The notes under the pieces are model-generated. The model saw nothing but the letters and a program-made list of their open reading frames with translations, was not told the DNA's origin and searched no databases. Positions 41,896-53,849 of a stretch of DNA of 64,000 bases are shown here, piece by piece. Source of the DNA: Onchidella celtica (lineage: Eukaryota > Mollusca > Gastropoda > Systellommatophora > Onchidiidae); contig OZ007575.1 in the NCBI GenBank assembly GCA_963931925.1, positions 41,138,925-41,202,924 of the forward strand, in the 5' to 3' direction. How positions within the stretch are numbered: position 1 is the first letter of the stretch; each line of letters begins with the position of its first letter. The translations under genes and the position numbers were made by a program.

Positions 41896-44022
41896 GGTGT
41901 TCTCATGTGTACGGAAACGGAAACGACTACGAAGTGCGGAAACGACTAAAAAAATCCACCAAGTAGTAAAATAGAGAGAGTGTTCTCATGTGTGCGGAAA
42001 CGGAAACGACTAAGACGTGCGGAAACGACTAAAATATTTTTTTCGCACTGGGTAGCGATTTTTAGCCGTTGCCGCCCTACCGCAGGCCGGAACTTACGTC
42101 ATTCCCCCCTTTTCTTCCCCGCGCTTTTTTGGTATGAACTGAAACTTGGCTTGATGGGTCAAAGAGTGTGGCGGAAACTTTCGTATTGCAAATATGCCAA
42201 GACCGTGGCACATAACAAACAGTGATATGGAGAAGCTCATTGAGCTCGTTAGACAAAACAAGACACTTTTTGACGTGAGGAGGCTAGATCACAAGGACTC
42301 CCATTTACACAATTAATATATTTGGGAAAGTACAGCAAAGGCGATGGGGAGAAATGATTGACTGTTGAGTTTGTGCTTTATCCTTTGACTTCACGTTTGT
42401 ACTAAAGTGTTCTTTGTTTGGTAAAGCTGTAAAGAAACTGCTGCTACGTGAGCACAATGATTACCAGCTAAACCGATATCTTAATGTATGTAGTAATTAT
42501 CATCAGTGGGTCCCCCACATTCATTCCATAACCCTGTACACCTTTTACAATCTTGACTTCAAATCCCCCCCCCCCCCCGTACGAGCTGCCATTAGAATGG
42601 TGACTGTCCATGACAAGGCATGACAAAGCCTTAATGTTCTAAAACTTGATAGCATTTTGTATGGAATAGATCTAGATATGTACTATTTGACTGTTGTATT
42701 TAAGAAACCAGATCTATCATTTAATTTGTGTTTTACTACCGCCAATCACTATATTTGCTTTTTTCCTCTTTATCCTTTTCAAACAAAATCATTATCATAA
42801 TTAAAAACTGCACAATCCCCATGCTTTCCTGACATCTCCCCGCCCCTATGTACAATTTTCAATTCGCTGATACTCTCTCATCCCCTTTCCCCTTTACGGC
42901 TCGTAGAGCAAGTCTAATCTTTGGATCTCTATTCCAATATTCCTGAGTTGAGAATATGGAAATACGCGAATACATATAATAGACATGTACATATCTGTAT
43001 CACAACATGTTGCTTTAAGACTCTTTGAGAATTGTGCATTAAAAAACAAAAGAAAAGAAAAACCTCAAGGCTGATATAAGCTGAAGTGCTGAGATGTTCC
43101 AATACAGATTAGAAATCAGAATTATTTGCAATTACATCACTACCAGGCAAAGACAGGTTCGTTTAAAAAATGGAAAAAAGGGGATGTCTGTAATGAAACA
43201 GTTAACATCTGTTGCATTGTTAACCATTGTAATTCTTGTGACAAACTAGATGAGATAAGATAAGATAAGATATAACCTCATCACCCTATTGTTAGGAGAT
43301 CTGTTGTCACACGACCAGTAGTAGAACTACATTATATATAACATCAAAGGCACACAGGTCCCTGACGCATACCGCACACATGCACATTGCTCACATGAGG
43401 AACATTACTCCCACACACTGTCAGAACAATGGATTTGGAAAACTCACAACAGAATATATGCACCGAATTAGGCAACATTACTGCTTCGAATGCTGGATGG
43501 CGAAAAAGATCGCCTACAAAGCTTTCTGTTTGTCTTTAAGTACATTATTCGTCTGCTCCTTTGGGATCGGACTATCTGATGGAACAAAAGGCGGGAGCAA
43601 TCATTTAAAATTGATTTCAGAACTCTTTCTCAATTTCTCACACATTGTACGCTGCAACATGTTAATTTGAGCGGAGAGCTGGAAGGAAGAATGGAGAAAT
43701 ACTCGTTCACCCACCACTGGCGCTCTCGGGGACGTTTTTGTTTTCTTTTGATACATCTGTGATGGAGGAGAGAGATATTAAAACTGACTCCTCTTCCCAA
43801 AGCAAGAAACTGCATTCGGCTCTGGACGAAACAGATGCCATGGTGGCAGAGAGAAAGAAAAAATAGCAGACTGCAAAGAACGAATATCATGACGAGAGAA
43901 ACAAAAGTGATATTTTCCTTTATTTTGGCCGTTTCCGTTTCCGTACACATGGAAACATAAAATTTTATTTCCGCACGTCGTTTCCGCATATGATTTTCGT
44001 TTTCGTTTCCGTTTCCGTACAC
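41896..44022 (+). mobile_element. PIF/Harbinger-like relic with two-block inverted termini
   Basis: The left end has two direct blocks, TGTGTACGGAAACGGAAACG (41909) and TGTGTGCGGAAACGGAAACG (41981), each followed by a further CGGAAACGACTAAAA. The right end has the same CGTTTCCGTTTCCGTACAC blocks inverted (about 43930-43949 and 44000-44022). Near the left end lies a MADF-domain relic, which is the accessory Myb/MADF gene type carried by PIF/Harbinger elements. No DDE transposase frame is visible, and the exact ends and TWA target duplication could not be fixed. Confidence 0.5.
42194..42361 (+). pseudogene. MADF DNA-binding domain relic
   Basis: An ATG opens MPRPWHITNSDMEKLIELVR, then QNKTLFDVRRLDHKDSH, the first helices of a MADF domain (usual pattern LI.LV...P.LWD...KD). 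An in-frame TAA (42314-42316) follows. In the same frame the sequence resumes WESTAKAMGRND, matching the next MADF helix (W..IA..MG), before a TGA at 42359. So the domain is present but interrupted. It lies in a PIF/Harbinger-like element, and in such elements this protein binds DNA for the transposase. Confidence 0.6.
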
Positions 44023-44029
44023 TATCTAA

Positions 44030-44061
<32 letters not shown>

Positions 44062-46680
44062 GTGCTGTCGCTGCACCTGCTCCAAAAGATAGTGCGTAGC
44101 ACACATAAAACGAAACATGACTTTGATAAGCTTTCAATTATTGTGTAATTCCCCTGCCAAGAAAGGTGCATGTAGTGAATGGAATGCAGGGTCAGTAATA
44201 ACACTGCGTGTTATGACAAGCGTCCAGTGTGGAATAATTCCAAATATTGAACGGTGATGTAATGATATTATTATTGATTACATTACAATAATCACATAAC
44301 TATCATAATTATATTTCAGTGCCCGCCGATGCCTGATGTCGGACGTAAACTAAATCGTGAAAGGATCAGGTATTACTAATTGCCACTGTGGCGTTTTCTT
44401 TGCCAAAAAGATAATTAGCTGTGTACACAGTGTAGACGTTCTTGGTTGTAATTTTGTTTTGGACTCTTGTAGGAAAGTTTCTGGGGGGCATGAAAATGCG
44501 GCTTCTGTTTTGTTTGTTAATCTACACAGTGTTTGGGCGCATTTCACCTCCCACTCGCCTCTTATCTCCCAAAATGTTTATCTTTGACCTAGGTGTAGGT
44601 GGCAAGTGGGCTCTTCTGGAAGAGCCTCCTCCTGTCCTATGAGCCTTTTATATTCTGTGTTTCGTCTTGTTTTTTCCTAGGACAGCGTGACCCTTATCGT
44701 GCCGACGTGCTTTCTTCAAATCCAAACCTCCAAAAGCCTTGACTTCTGTGGATGGGAATAATTACCTTTGTCGCGATGTGGGTTAGATGGGGAGAATTCG
44801 ACTGACACTCTTTCGAGGTCCGCTCCCACAATCGACGAACACACAAAAAAAATACTTGCACTCTAAAAACTAAATAAATCAATTGCTTTGATTTTTAGCA
44901 GAACTGTAGGGCAGTTTAATTACAGGAATTAATGTAACAAATATAATTATAAATATAAATATCAGTTCAAAGGCAACTGAATCTAACTAATGAAACTACA
45001 GCTTTCTATAAAGACTAACTTATTCACTCTAACTACTTGCAGGTCATATGACTTATATGCCAAATAGAATCCGCGCACGTGGCGACGGATATAACAGTTT
45101 AAATTCTATTAATTCAATGAGACATGTTATGGTATGGACATTTCCTCTAGACACGCCATGGAGAATGCTTGTACAACCATGCGTTGTCTGGCGGTAGCTC
45201 TGAAACTGTCTTCAAAAGTAAGTAAAACGGTTCACTTTCATCATTACAAATTAGTATGGACTCTCACCATTAGGCCCTCACTGGGAGTGAGAGCGCTGGA
45301 TGTAAACGCTGTGGGTTCATATCAAACCAAGTAGCTTAGGCTCTGGAGCTTTAAATCATGGCGCTCCTCACAATATGGACTGCTCAACTGCGCCTTTATG
45401 TCTCTCATCTGGCCGAGGACTATCGCCGTCCACCTCGTAAATGGATTGTCTACATGTGGCCTCTATCTAAGCTCTGCACGGGTTTAAATACTAAAGCTAT
45501 GTCTCGACCTTCCGTCCAGATTCGTACATTTGATTGGTGCAGTCACTTCAGCTCAGCCTGCAATATTAATTTATGCTTGTCATGGCCTTGCGCCAAAATC
45601 AAGGTCAATTTTACGGTCTAGACAAAATTTAAAATGCGAAACATTAACTACTAAAATCTTCAAACCCCGTGCTTTCTACTCTTATGCACGAATTTCCGAA
45701 CGCCAACTAAGCGTCTAAATAAACTACCTTTACTCGCCCCTTATCTATGTTAATCAAAATCACGGGGTCGAGAACTGCTCTGTCATTCCTAGCTATACAT
45801 TTATTCTGTCTCGCCCCTCCTTCTCTCCATCTATCAGAAAAAAAGGTGTTTCAAAACAAACTGTTCACGAGAACAGCTCAAGGACAAATTACGCTGGTTA
45901 TAATCAACAAGATCATAAAAATTAACTCACTGACGTCGTGACCTAGCACGGCCTTTATGATCCTAATGTGATCATGACAACCTTAATGATAAAATGCACG
46001 AGATCTAGACTAGAAATTCATGTAAATAGAAACGATTTTGAGGAATTTCAGACTTCCTGGCATTTTTAATATAATTACCCATTTCAGTCTCATTATTTTT
46101 TGTTCCATCATGTGTGTGATCTGTACAAAAAATTATCGAAGATTTATAGAACTGCATATGCCCAATGGTGGGAGTAGAGTATGATATGCTGTGTTTTCCT
46201 ATAGCTTAGAAAAACCCCATGTTCTTATCATGCAATTGAAAAAACGAGGAAGTATTGAAAGATCGTAATTAAATAAGAAGTGACAGAGGTTTCATAACAG
46301 TAAGCCTACTCTTAGGGAGCGAGAGGGTGGACAGTCATATTAGCACCTAAAACCTCGTGATTGCGTGATAAAAAATTATTATGAAACTTTGTGTGCTGCC
46401 ACAGTTCCTGGCGATAAATTACGTGCACAAATTCTTCTTGGGCAAAATTAATCTTTAATATTATTTAATAACCTTATTTTATGTATTTATTTGTTTAGTT
46501 ATTTTTTTCAGCCCCCAAAAAAAAAAAAAACACAAAAAAAACCCCCACTTTAGAATCAAAAACTATGACTGGAAATTTCGTTCCTTCTTTACCTTGTCTG
46601 GCGGCAGGCGGAACTAACCTGTCACGCTGCGATTTCTTACCTTTTTGATGATCCCGAAACGGACACCTGATTGCGCACCA
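44023..46680. other. Intergenic, no gene seen
   Basis: Opens with an ATA trinucleotide repeat (44028-44061). A tRNA-like stretch, GGGAGTGAGAGCGCTGGAT followed by GGGTTCATATC (45275-45330), could be a SINE head. Otherwise AT-rich with no supported exon. Confidence 0.35.
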
Positions 46681-46689
46681 CAATTAGCG

Positions 46690-47540
46690 AGTGCACATGT
46701 ATGGGACTTAACCAAGAAAACAAAAACAACTATCTAACTATTACTTAAGGGAAAAAATGCAATACATGTACTTCCTATTTTGCTGTCAGTAGTGGGACAC
46801 CATCAAGAAAATATTACATTATTTATAAGACGACAAGGTTTGTCTCTCAGTTTATAGTAATGGGGCAAAACCAATAAAATGATACCATTACTAGAAAACA
46901 AGGTTTATGTCCCATTTGCTTAACAATCATAGAACATAATCAAGAAAATACAAACCCAAGCGACAAGGATTATTGCCCATGTTTGTCACAGTGATGGGAC
47001 ATAACCCCCCCCCCCCCCCCCAATTTTTTTTTTTATATCATTACTAAATCTGCAAGGTTTATTCCCCATTTACAAATATATCGGACGTAACCAAGAAAAA
47101 CGGATAATATTAATCGATGCTGCTAGGCTTATCTCCCATTTTGTATACAATCATTGGACATAGCCAAGAAACTACAACACTATACGAAGACGACAAAGAT
47201 GATTTTGCTTTATGTCGGCAGTCCTAGGACATAAACAAGAAAACATGACATTGATACATGCACTAGATGACAACTATTACTTAAGGGAAAAAATGCAATA
47301 CATGTACTTCCTATTTTGCTGTCAGTAGTGGGACACCATCAAGAAAATATTATACTATTTATAAGACGACAAGGTTTGTCTCTCAGTTTATAGTAATGGG
47401 GCATCTCAAATTTCGTTTACCATCATGTGGCATAACCAAGAAAATACAACACTATTAGTAAGACGACAAAGTTTATCTCTCATAACCAAGAGAATGATGG
47501 TGTATTGTTGAGACGACACAGCTTCTCTCCCGGTTTGTTG
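46690..47540. repeat. Degenerate minisatellite (~75-85-bp unit) with a 132-bp higher-order duplication
   Basis: Units follow the pattern GACAAGGTTTATCTCCCATT, then GGGACATAACCAAGAAAATA, then a variable spacer, at least nine times. A 132-bp block (46736-46867) recurs almost exactly at 47272-47403, offset 536 bp, differing at about two positions. A poly-C run (46987-47003) interrupts the array. Confidence 0.8.
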
Positions 47541-47875
47541 TCATTGTTTCCTTCCTTAATTTGCGCTTTCGAAAGCTTATACTGACTACATTTCGGTCTC
47601 TCTCCTTCTTGTCTAATATAAAAAGACAATCCCAAGCTGGTGTCATACGTAGGCTACAGATCTCATTATAATTTTCTGCATCAATTCAGTTCACATTTTC
47701 AACAGTTTACCATCAAACTGAAGATGATTCCTTAAAAGTTTGACAGCCCCAAGCATCATCGCCTATGCAGTTCTTAGAAAAACAATTTTTTTCCACATCA
47801 GTTTTGTTTTCCATTGTCCTGTGTTTAAAAATAAATAAATAAAATTAACGCATAGATATGCATGGATGTCTGTGT

Positions 47876-47968
47876 CTAAGTGAGGGAGAGAGAGGGGTGG
47901 GGGAGAGAGAAAGAGAGACAGAGGGAGAGAGAGAGAGAGAGAGGGAGAGAGAGAGAGAGAGAGAAATA

Positions 47969-48004
<36 letters not shown>

Positions 48005-48010
48005 CAGAGG

Positions 48011-48053
<43 letters not shown>

Positions 48054-48129
48054 GGGGGGGAGAGAGAAAGAGAGAGAGAGAGAGGGGGGGAGAGAGAGAG
48101 AAAGAGAGAGAGGGAGAGAGGGAGAGAGA

Positions 48130-48174
<45 letters not shown>

Positions 48175-48186
48175 TAGATAGAGAGA
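47876..48186. repeat. (GA)n microsatellite with G runs
   Basis: About 300 bp of GA repeats on the plus strand with GGG interruptions and AAAGAGAG variants. The long frames on both strands are artefacts. Confidence 0.95.
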
Positions 48187-51100
48187 GGAGGGCGTGAGAG
48201 AAACAGGAGTGGACATGGAGGTGGAGGAGAAGGGGGCAGAAGCAGGTTTATTCCTGACAGCACCCGGTGCCCCAGTCATTAGTCATGATAATAATCCTCT
48301 TATAATAATGAGAGTCTGTGACGCCTATGCATTTCATGGCCATTCAAGCTAGACACTTGAAAGTTTGCATACTACCGTTTTTGATACTGCCGAGTTGCAT
48401 GGCTGGCTTAGTTTTTGCGTTTGACCACGTCTTATATTTTTTTGAAAACTGTGAAACGCCTTAGCGTTTAAACCCGGACTAAATTCCTGGTGTAGTTTTT
48501 ATGATTGTTAGAGTGTTGCGTATCGATGTAGCAATCGATACTCAGTATCGAGGGCTGTCATTTTGCGCAAACTTCTGCATGACGCCTAAGCATTTATTTT
48601 CATGGCGTTTAAGCGAGACACTCACAATTTTGGTATTATATCTAGGCCTAGGCCTTCTGTTTTTTATCCTGTCGAGCTGAGTGGATGCCGTAATGTATGT
48701 TTATATAATTGTTATGGATGGCGATTCCTCAACCTCTTTACTGGGCGCGAGCAAAACCGATACACAGTATCGAATATGCCATTTCCTTTGAGCGTGGCCT
48801 GCTTGAAAGTAAACAAGACATGTGCTCAGCTTGATGCTGACAATGTTACACAGGCAATGTTGTGTATACCCTGAAGGAGGTCCTCCGCCCGTCCGGGCCA
48901 GTCAAGAAAACACGCTAAAGAGGGGACTTTTGAGCGATCTTATCAAATGGTTGGGTTTAGTATTTGTATGGGACAAAGAAAGAAGAAAGAAAGAACGAAA
49001 GCGCGGGTTAGGGGAGGTCATCATATTAATTATGTTTGTTTACTTTTTGGTAAGTGGCGCGGACGGGGGGGGGGGGGGGGAGAGAGAGAGACCTTTCCCC
49101 TGAAGTTTTGCGACCATGATTGTCCGGCAAGCTAATAGTTTAAAAAACTCAGCATTTGACTAACGTGTCTTTGCAGTCTCTCAATCTCTTTTGTTTTGTT
49201 TGCCACTCACCGTTCGGAGAACGGGTGCATTCACTGGTAATAATAATCGTGATAACATTAACAATGATAAATTATAAAACTATCCCAAGAACAAAGTTAT
49301 TCTTACTAACAAACTTGGAGTCTACTCCAGCTACTATATAGACTCCATGAAAGTAATGTACACACATGTATAATTATAATCATTAACAAACTGGTATGAT
49401 GTGCTTGCTTCTTGTGTTATTGATAAAAGATTATCTTAAGATGGGAAGGTGGAGTACAGAGACTTAATTATTATGTGCAGATCAGGGAACTGTTCTCTGC
49501 TTTGAGGGCATTATCTTACATTAAATTTACATAAGACCAAAGAATATTGTATAGGGCGGCGAGATGTTAGGAACTGATTTTACTTCCTGGTCGGAAATTT
49601 GAATCATCATCCACATATAAATTATATACAGACATTTTGAAGTGGATGATCCCAAAAAAACTGGATCACTCAAAAGCAAGTCTCTGTAGAACGATCACAT
49701 TTCAGGGGACTATACTCTTGTGATTTACTTTTCTAGTGCGTGTTATTTCCCTTGGTTGAACAACCGAACTGGAAGTGGGAACTGGAAAGTCTTTTTGTTT
49801 CTCGTGGGCCTTCGCTGAAGACTGTTGGCCCACAGACTGTTCTTGGTTTGTTTCTTGTTACTTAATATGGTTCTTTCTTGTTTTTTTTCTTTCTGTTCAT
49901 TCTTTCGATCTCATTTAGTTCTTGATTCCTGGTCTTGTTTCTTGGTTTTTAGTGGACTCCAAATGGTTTTAGAGAAGGAAGAAGAAGAAGCAGGAAGGGA
50001 GGAAGGCCCCGCCATTGAACTCCCCCCCCCCCCACCCCCACCCCCGGGGTCTTGGTCCCTTAAAAACATTTGATGCATAACATTTTAAAATTGAATTTAG
50101 GTTACGGCACCATCAGCAGATGCCGACAGTGTCATGACTTTTCCCTCCCCAGAATGAAATTACTAGGGGCTTCTTAAAGTTCCGCTGAGCGTAGTCCAGG
50201 GTGCTATGTGCATCCGAGTCTGTGATTCTGCCCTAGAGTAGATGTTGTATGACGACCTGGCATTTTAAATGAACTATAAAATAAAATTCAATGTTACATA
50301 AAAAGGATGCTTAAATGTAGATATATTTCAAGACTTAAAACTTTATCATTCAGATATTTCAGGAATACACACTCCCATTTACTTTCACTGTCTATTATTA
50401 TTCTCATGTCGCCACAATCTGTTTCCCCCACTCACCCCTGGGGCCGTACACAGACCGCATGTGTACTTTCGTATTTTTTCTAGGGTCACGCGGCCAGGTT
50501 ATGGGGCGTTTTGCGTATTCTTGATTCAGAGAGGACAGGCAGAATGAGAAGAAGAGAACAGAAAAGAAGAGAGAGAGAACTAGAAAAGAACAACAACACC
50601 ACCCAGAGAACAGAGGAGATTTTTTTGCATGGCGGAGAGAGCAGAAAGAGCAGAGGAAAACAGTCCAACAGTTCAAGTCAAAATCAAGACAAGAATCTGA
50701 AATGAGTCGCTGAATGAACTCAAAATTATTGAAAGCAGGTGGGCGCAAAACTCTATTCTTCTTGCACTTGCTTTCCATCTATGTTCACCTCTGCTTGTCC
50801 AAGCTTTTTCAGTTGAACCATTGAATTAACATCGTTACATACATGTACATGTATTAACTTATGGTATACGTCGTATAGATATTAGTGTTTCTCGAATCTG
50901 TGATTTCCTGGTTTCTCTCACTCAGTGACCATCATTCCATTTTATTTCACATACATGTACAATCATACATAATAAAGTTACCTTCTTAACGCCCCCCCCC
51001 CCTCCCCCTTTCCCAATCCCCGCGTTGGATCCATAAACTCACTCAGGTAGCCTCTCGCTCATCATTAAAAGCTCATTGATGAGTCATTCATCCCTTTGTT

Positions 51101-52003
51101 TTAATAGTCTACTAGGTAATGAAACTATGGTCATTTTATTTGTCCTTCACTCGTAAAACTTGCCACCAGGGAATTGTAATATTGCTGAGTATCCGTCCCA
51201 AGGATAGCGGACATCGTGGACTAAAAAGAGGATGGGCTCCATGATGTTTGTGTGAATTGCTAAACAACAACAAGTTAGTAAATGATGTGTGAATCAGTGA
51301 ATGCGTGAATGTGTAGATAGCTGAAAAAGCGAGTGTTGGAGTCTTTCTCATCAGAGGCAGGCTATCTTAGGCATTTATTCAGTTTTTCTTGTATTAAATA
51401 TTTTTTTACTTTCTTCTTTTTTTCTTATTTCTCTCCAGATTTCTCTTTTTCTCTCTCCTTCTTGCAAGATGTAATAGAAAAGTTTTTCCAAGAAGGATAT
51501 TGCTTGGAGCGCGCAGTGTATTACAAGCAATTGCTGCACAGTGAACACAACCCAGTACACGTACATGTATTTTCTCCGTCTGGCTTTGTAATTAGACTAC
51601 GCCGACCCCTAACAACATTCGTCCAAGAGAAACTGTGCACTTGAGTGAATATTATGTTTCTGTATGTGTGGAAGAGGTAAGAGCCACTTAATGGAGAACT
51701 AGCCAGTCTGTTGACTAGACAGGATCATACAGGAGTCAGTGCCAGTGTAGCTAGGTAAGAGAAGACAAAGAACATTGGTGTGGGGAATGCAGAGAACATT
51801 TAGGTACAGCAAACAAGACGTTTTTAATAATAAAAAAAACAAAACACCATCAGATTTAAAATAACTAACAGCAAGTCAAATCTTGAAGTGTTTTCGTTCC
51901 CTTTATTGCTGACTCCGAGTTGTTCCAAGAAAACATTCCTATTACTTTGATCCAATGTGACTAACTTACATACAATATGTACAAAGAAAGTGTGAATGCC
52001 TAC
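48187..52003. other. Intergenic or intronic, no confirmed gene
   Basis: Holds a weak ~265-bp duplication (GACGCCTAWGCATT blocks at 48320 and 48582), G and C homopolymers (49067-49081, 50019-50045, 50992-51003) and a plus-strand frame ending at 51644 (QDVIEKFFQEGY) that I could not support as an exon. Confidence 0.35.
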
Positions 52004-52142
52004 CCGTTGCTTTGCTGGCGGTGAAAAGAGACCTAAACTGCCACAGATCTGGGCGTCCTGTCCAGTGTCCGATGGAGCATTATTACATTTGTGGGTCTTG
52101 GCATTAGGACAGTGGACCACAAAATAGCTGTCTGTATTCATT
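52004..52142 (-). CDS. Internal coding exon of an unidentified gene
   Basis: 139 bases between a CCCTTTCTAG acceptor and a CGG|GTAGGC donor on the minus strand. With one leading base taken by the previous codon it encodes 46 residues: MNTDSYFVVHCPNAKTHK, CNNAPSDTGQDAQIC and GSLGLFSPPAKQR. The run of spaced C and H residues and the balanced composition are unlike the flanking DNA, so I regard it as real coding sequence. I do not recognise the family. The same gene may include the exon at 59007-59103 (same strand, 6.9 kb upstream), but the junction phases (1 and 2) require at least one exon between them. Confidence 0.5.
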
Positions 52143-52498
52143 CTAGAAAGGGCATGTACGAGTGAAGCATTCAGCTCCTTGTTCCAGTGATAACATCAGC
52201 TACATGTACATGTTCTTTCAGAGTGTCTCTCCTTCGGTTTTAATCTCATAATCATATATCTTCCCGGCCATTGTCCCAAGCAAAAGTTACGTGTACTACC
52301 TTGCTTTGCCACCATTCTTTGCACTGTATACATGTAGTATGTGACTTTAGTGTGAATTACTAGGAGCAAATTTTAATCGTCACTGTTCTACGCTAATGGA
52401 ATGTCATTTTTGACACTTTTGAGATGTTAACAAAAAACTGTTTCTTTTCCTGTCATTTGGTGACATGCCATTATGGATCTATTGGATTTATTACTTGT
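52143..52498. other. Intronic-looking sequence, no gene seen
   Basis: Single-copy except that about 52340-52498 is related to 59165-59330. Confidence 0.35.
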
Positions 52499-52865
52499 TC
52501 CTATTGGCGCATTTCTTTTTTCCATAATATGATCTGATAGCCCTTGTGCTCAAGAATGCAAGGAACGACCAGTTGCCTTTTGGCAGAAGTATGACATATA
52601 TGCCATTATCATAGAGCAGTGACGAAATGCAGACCTAATAATTTCACTGTGAACGGCAATCCAGGCTTCTCCCACTGACACACTTGAGTTTTTTTGTGTA
52701 CAGTCATTACCATTCTCATAAATCTCTTTTCACCGTCTGCAGACCAGTCTAAGGATTGGGTGATGAGAGATGAAAATGCAAAATATTTTGTAGTTACAAT
52801 GTAACATGAAAGGATGTGGCAGAGAATGGTAACGTTACATTGTGATACAAGACACATTCCTTAAT
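52499..52865. repeat. 367-bp direct repeat, copy 1
   Basis: Nearly identical (about six differences seen by eye) to 53483-53849, 984 bp away. It begins TCCTATTGGCGCATTTC and ends GACACATTCCTTAAT. Confidence 0.9.
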
Positions 52866-53482
52866 ATGCTGTACAGCTGGTGCACATGACAACAAAGAAC
52901 ACTTATGAAAACAATATTGGAAAATTGCATGCATCTTGCTGTCCATTACTACGCTATAACTGACAGTTGCACACACGCAATAATAACAAGTAAACAACAC
53001 AATATATCATACATAGGCAAATAATGTTCTTCTTTTAACTCTCACAAACACCCTGTCACCCAATACAATCTTGCGAAGTCAGAATATTATTTTTAAATTA
53101 ACACACTTCGAAATCTCTTTGATTGCATCTTCAAAATGGTGAATGAAATGACAGGACAGTTGGGTGAAAATTACACAACAGCCCTTCTATCCCTATCCCA
53201 TTTAAGACATTGATATGTTATCCTGCCACTTCTATACTCCATAAAACACCAGTGAGCAGATGGGGTAAAAAACATATTCAGCTGGAGGGGTAACACTTGT
53301 TTAGCAGAATTATTCTTCTAGTCTCTTCCAACAAAAATGCAAAACTTATCTTTTGTTACACACTCTTTTGTCCGTTATTGTGGTTTTGATTTGTTTGTGC
53401 TGTGTCAGACACAATGGACTTAATCTTCGTCATCATTCACCAATAATTATTCAATCTCCAGGGTAAACAGAATTAGTAAATT

Positions 53483-53849
53483 TCCTATTGGCGCATTTCT
53501 TTTTTCCATAATATGATCTGATAGCTCTTGGGCTCAAGAATGCAAGGAACGACCAGTTGCCTTTTGGCAGAAGTATGACATACATGCCATTATCATAGAG
53601 CAGTGACAAAATGCAGACCTAATGATTTCACTGTGAACGGCAATCCAGGCTTCTCCCACTGACACACTTGAGTTTTTTTGTGTACAGTCATTACCATTCT
53701 CATAAATCTCTTTTCACCGTCTGCAGACCAGTCTAAGGATTGGGTGATGAGAGATGAAAATGCAAAATATTTTGTAGTTACAATGTAACATGAAAGGATG
53801 TGGCAGAGAATGGTAACGTTACATTGTGATACAAGACACATTTCTTAAT
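53483..53849. repeat. 367-bp direct repeat, copy 2
   Basis: Recent duplicate of 52499-52865. The 617 bp between the copies is unrelated to either. Confidence 0.9.

Noticed and set aside
47763-48279. Long frames across the GA microsatellite
   Set aside because: Repeat artefacts; present on both strands at once.
48602-48874. 90-codon plus-strand frame
   Set aside because: Overlaps a weak internal duplication and matches no known protein pattern.
51333-51644. Plus-strand frame ending QDVIEKFFQEGYCLERAVYY...
   Set aside because: The middle looked like a helix-turn-helix of integrase-type elements, but the likeness covers ~14 residues only, the flanks are simple sequence, and the acceptor would be a poor AAG.
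52609-53841. Two almost identical 82-codon minus-strand frames
   Set aside because: They are similar only because the DNA lies in the 367-bp duplication. No splice sites or domain support coding.
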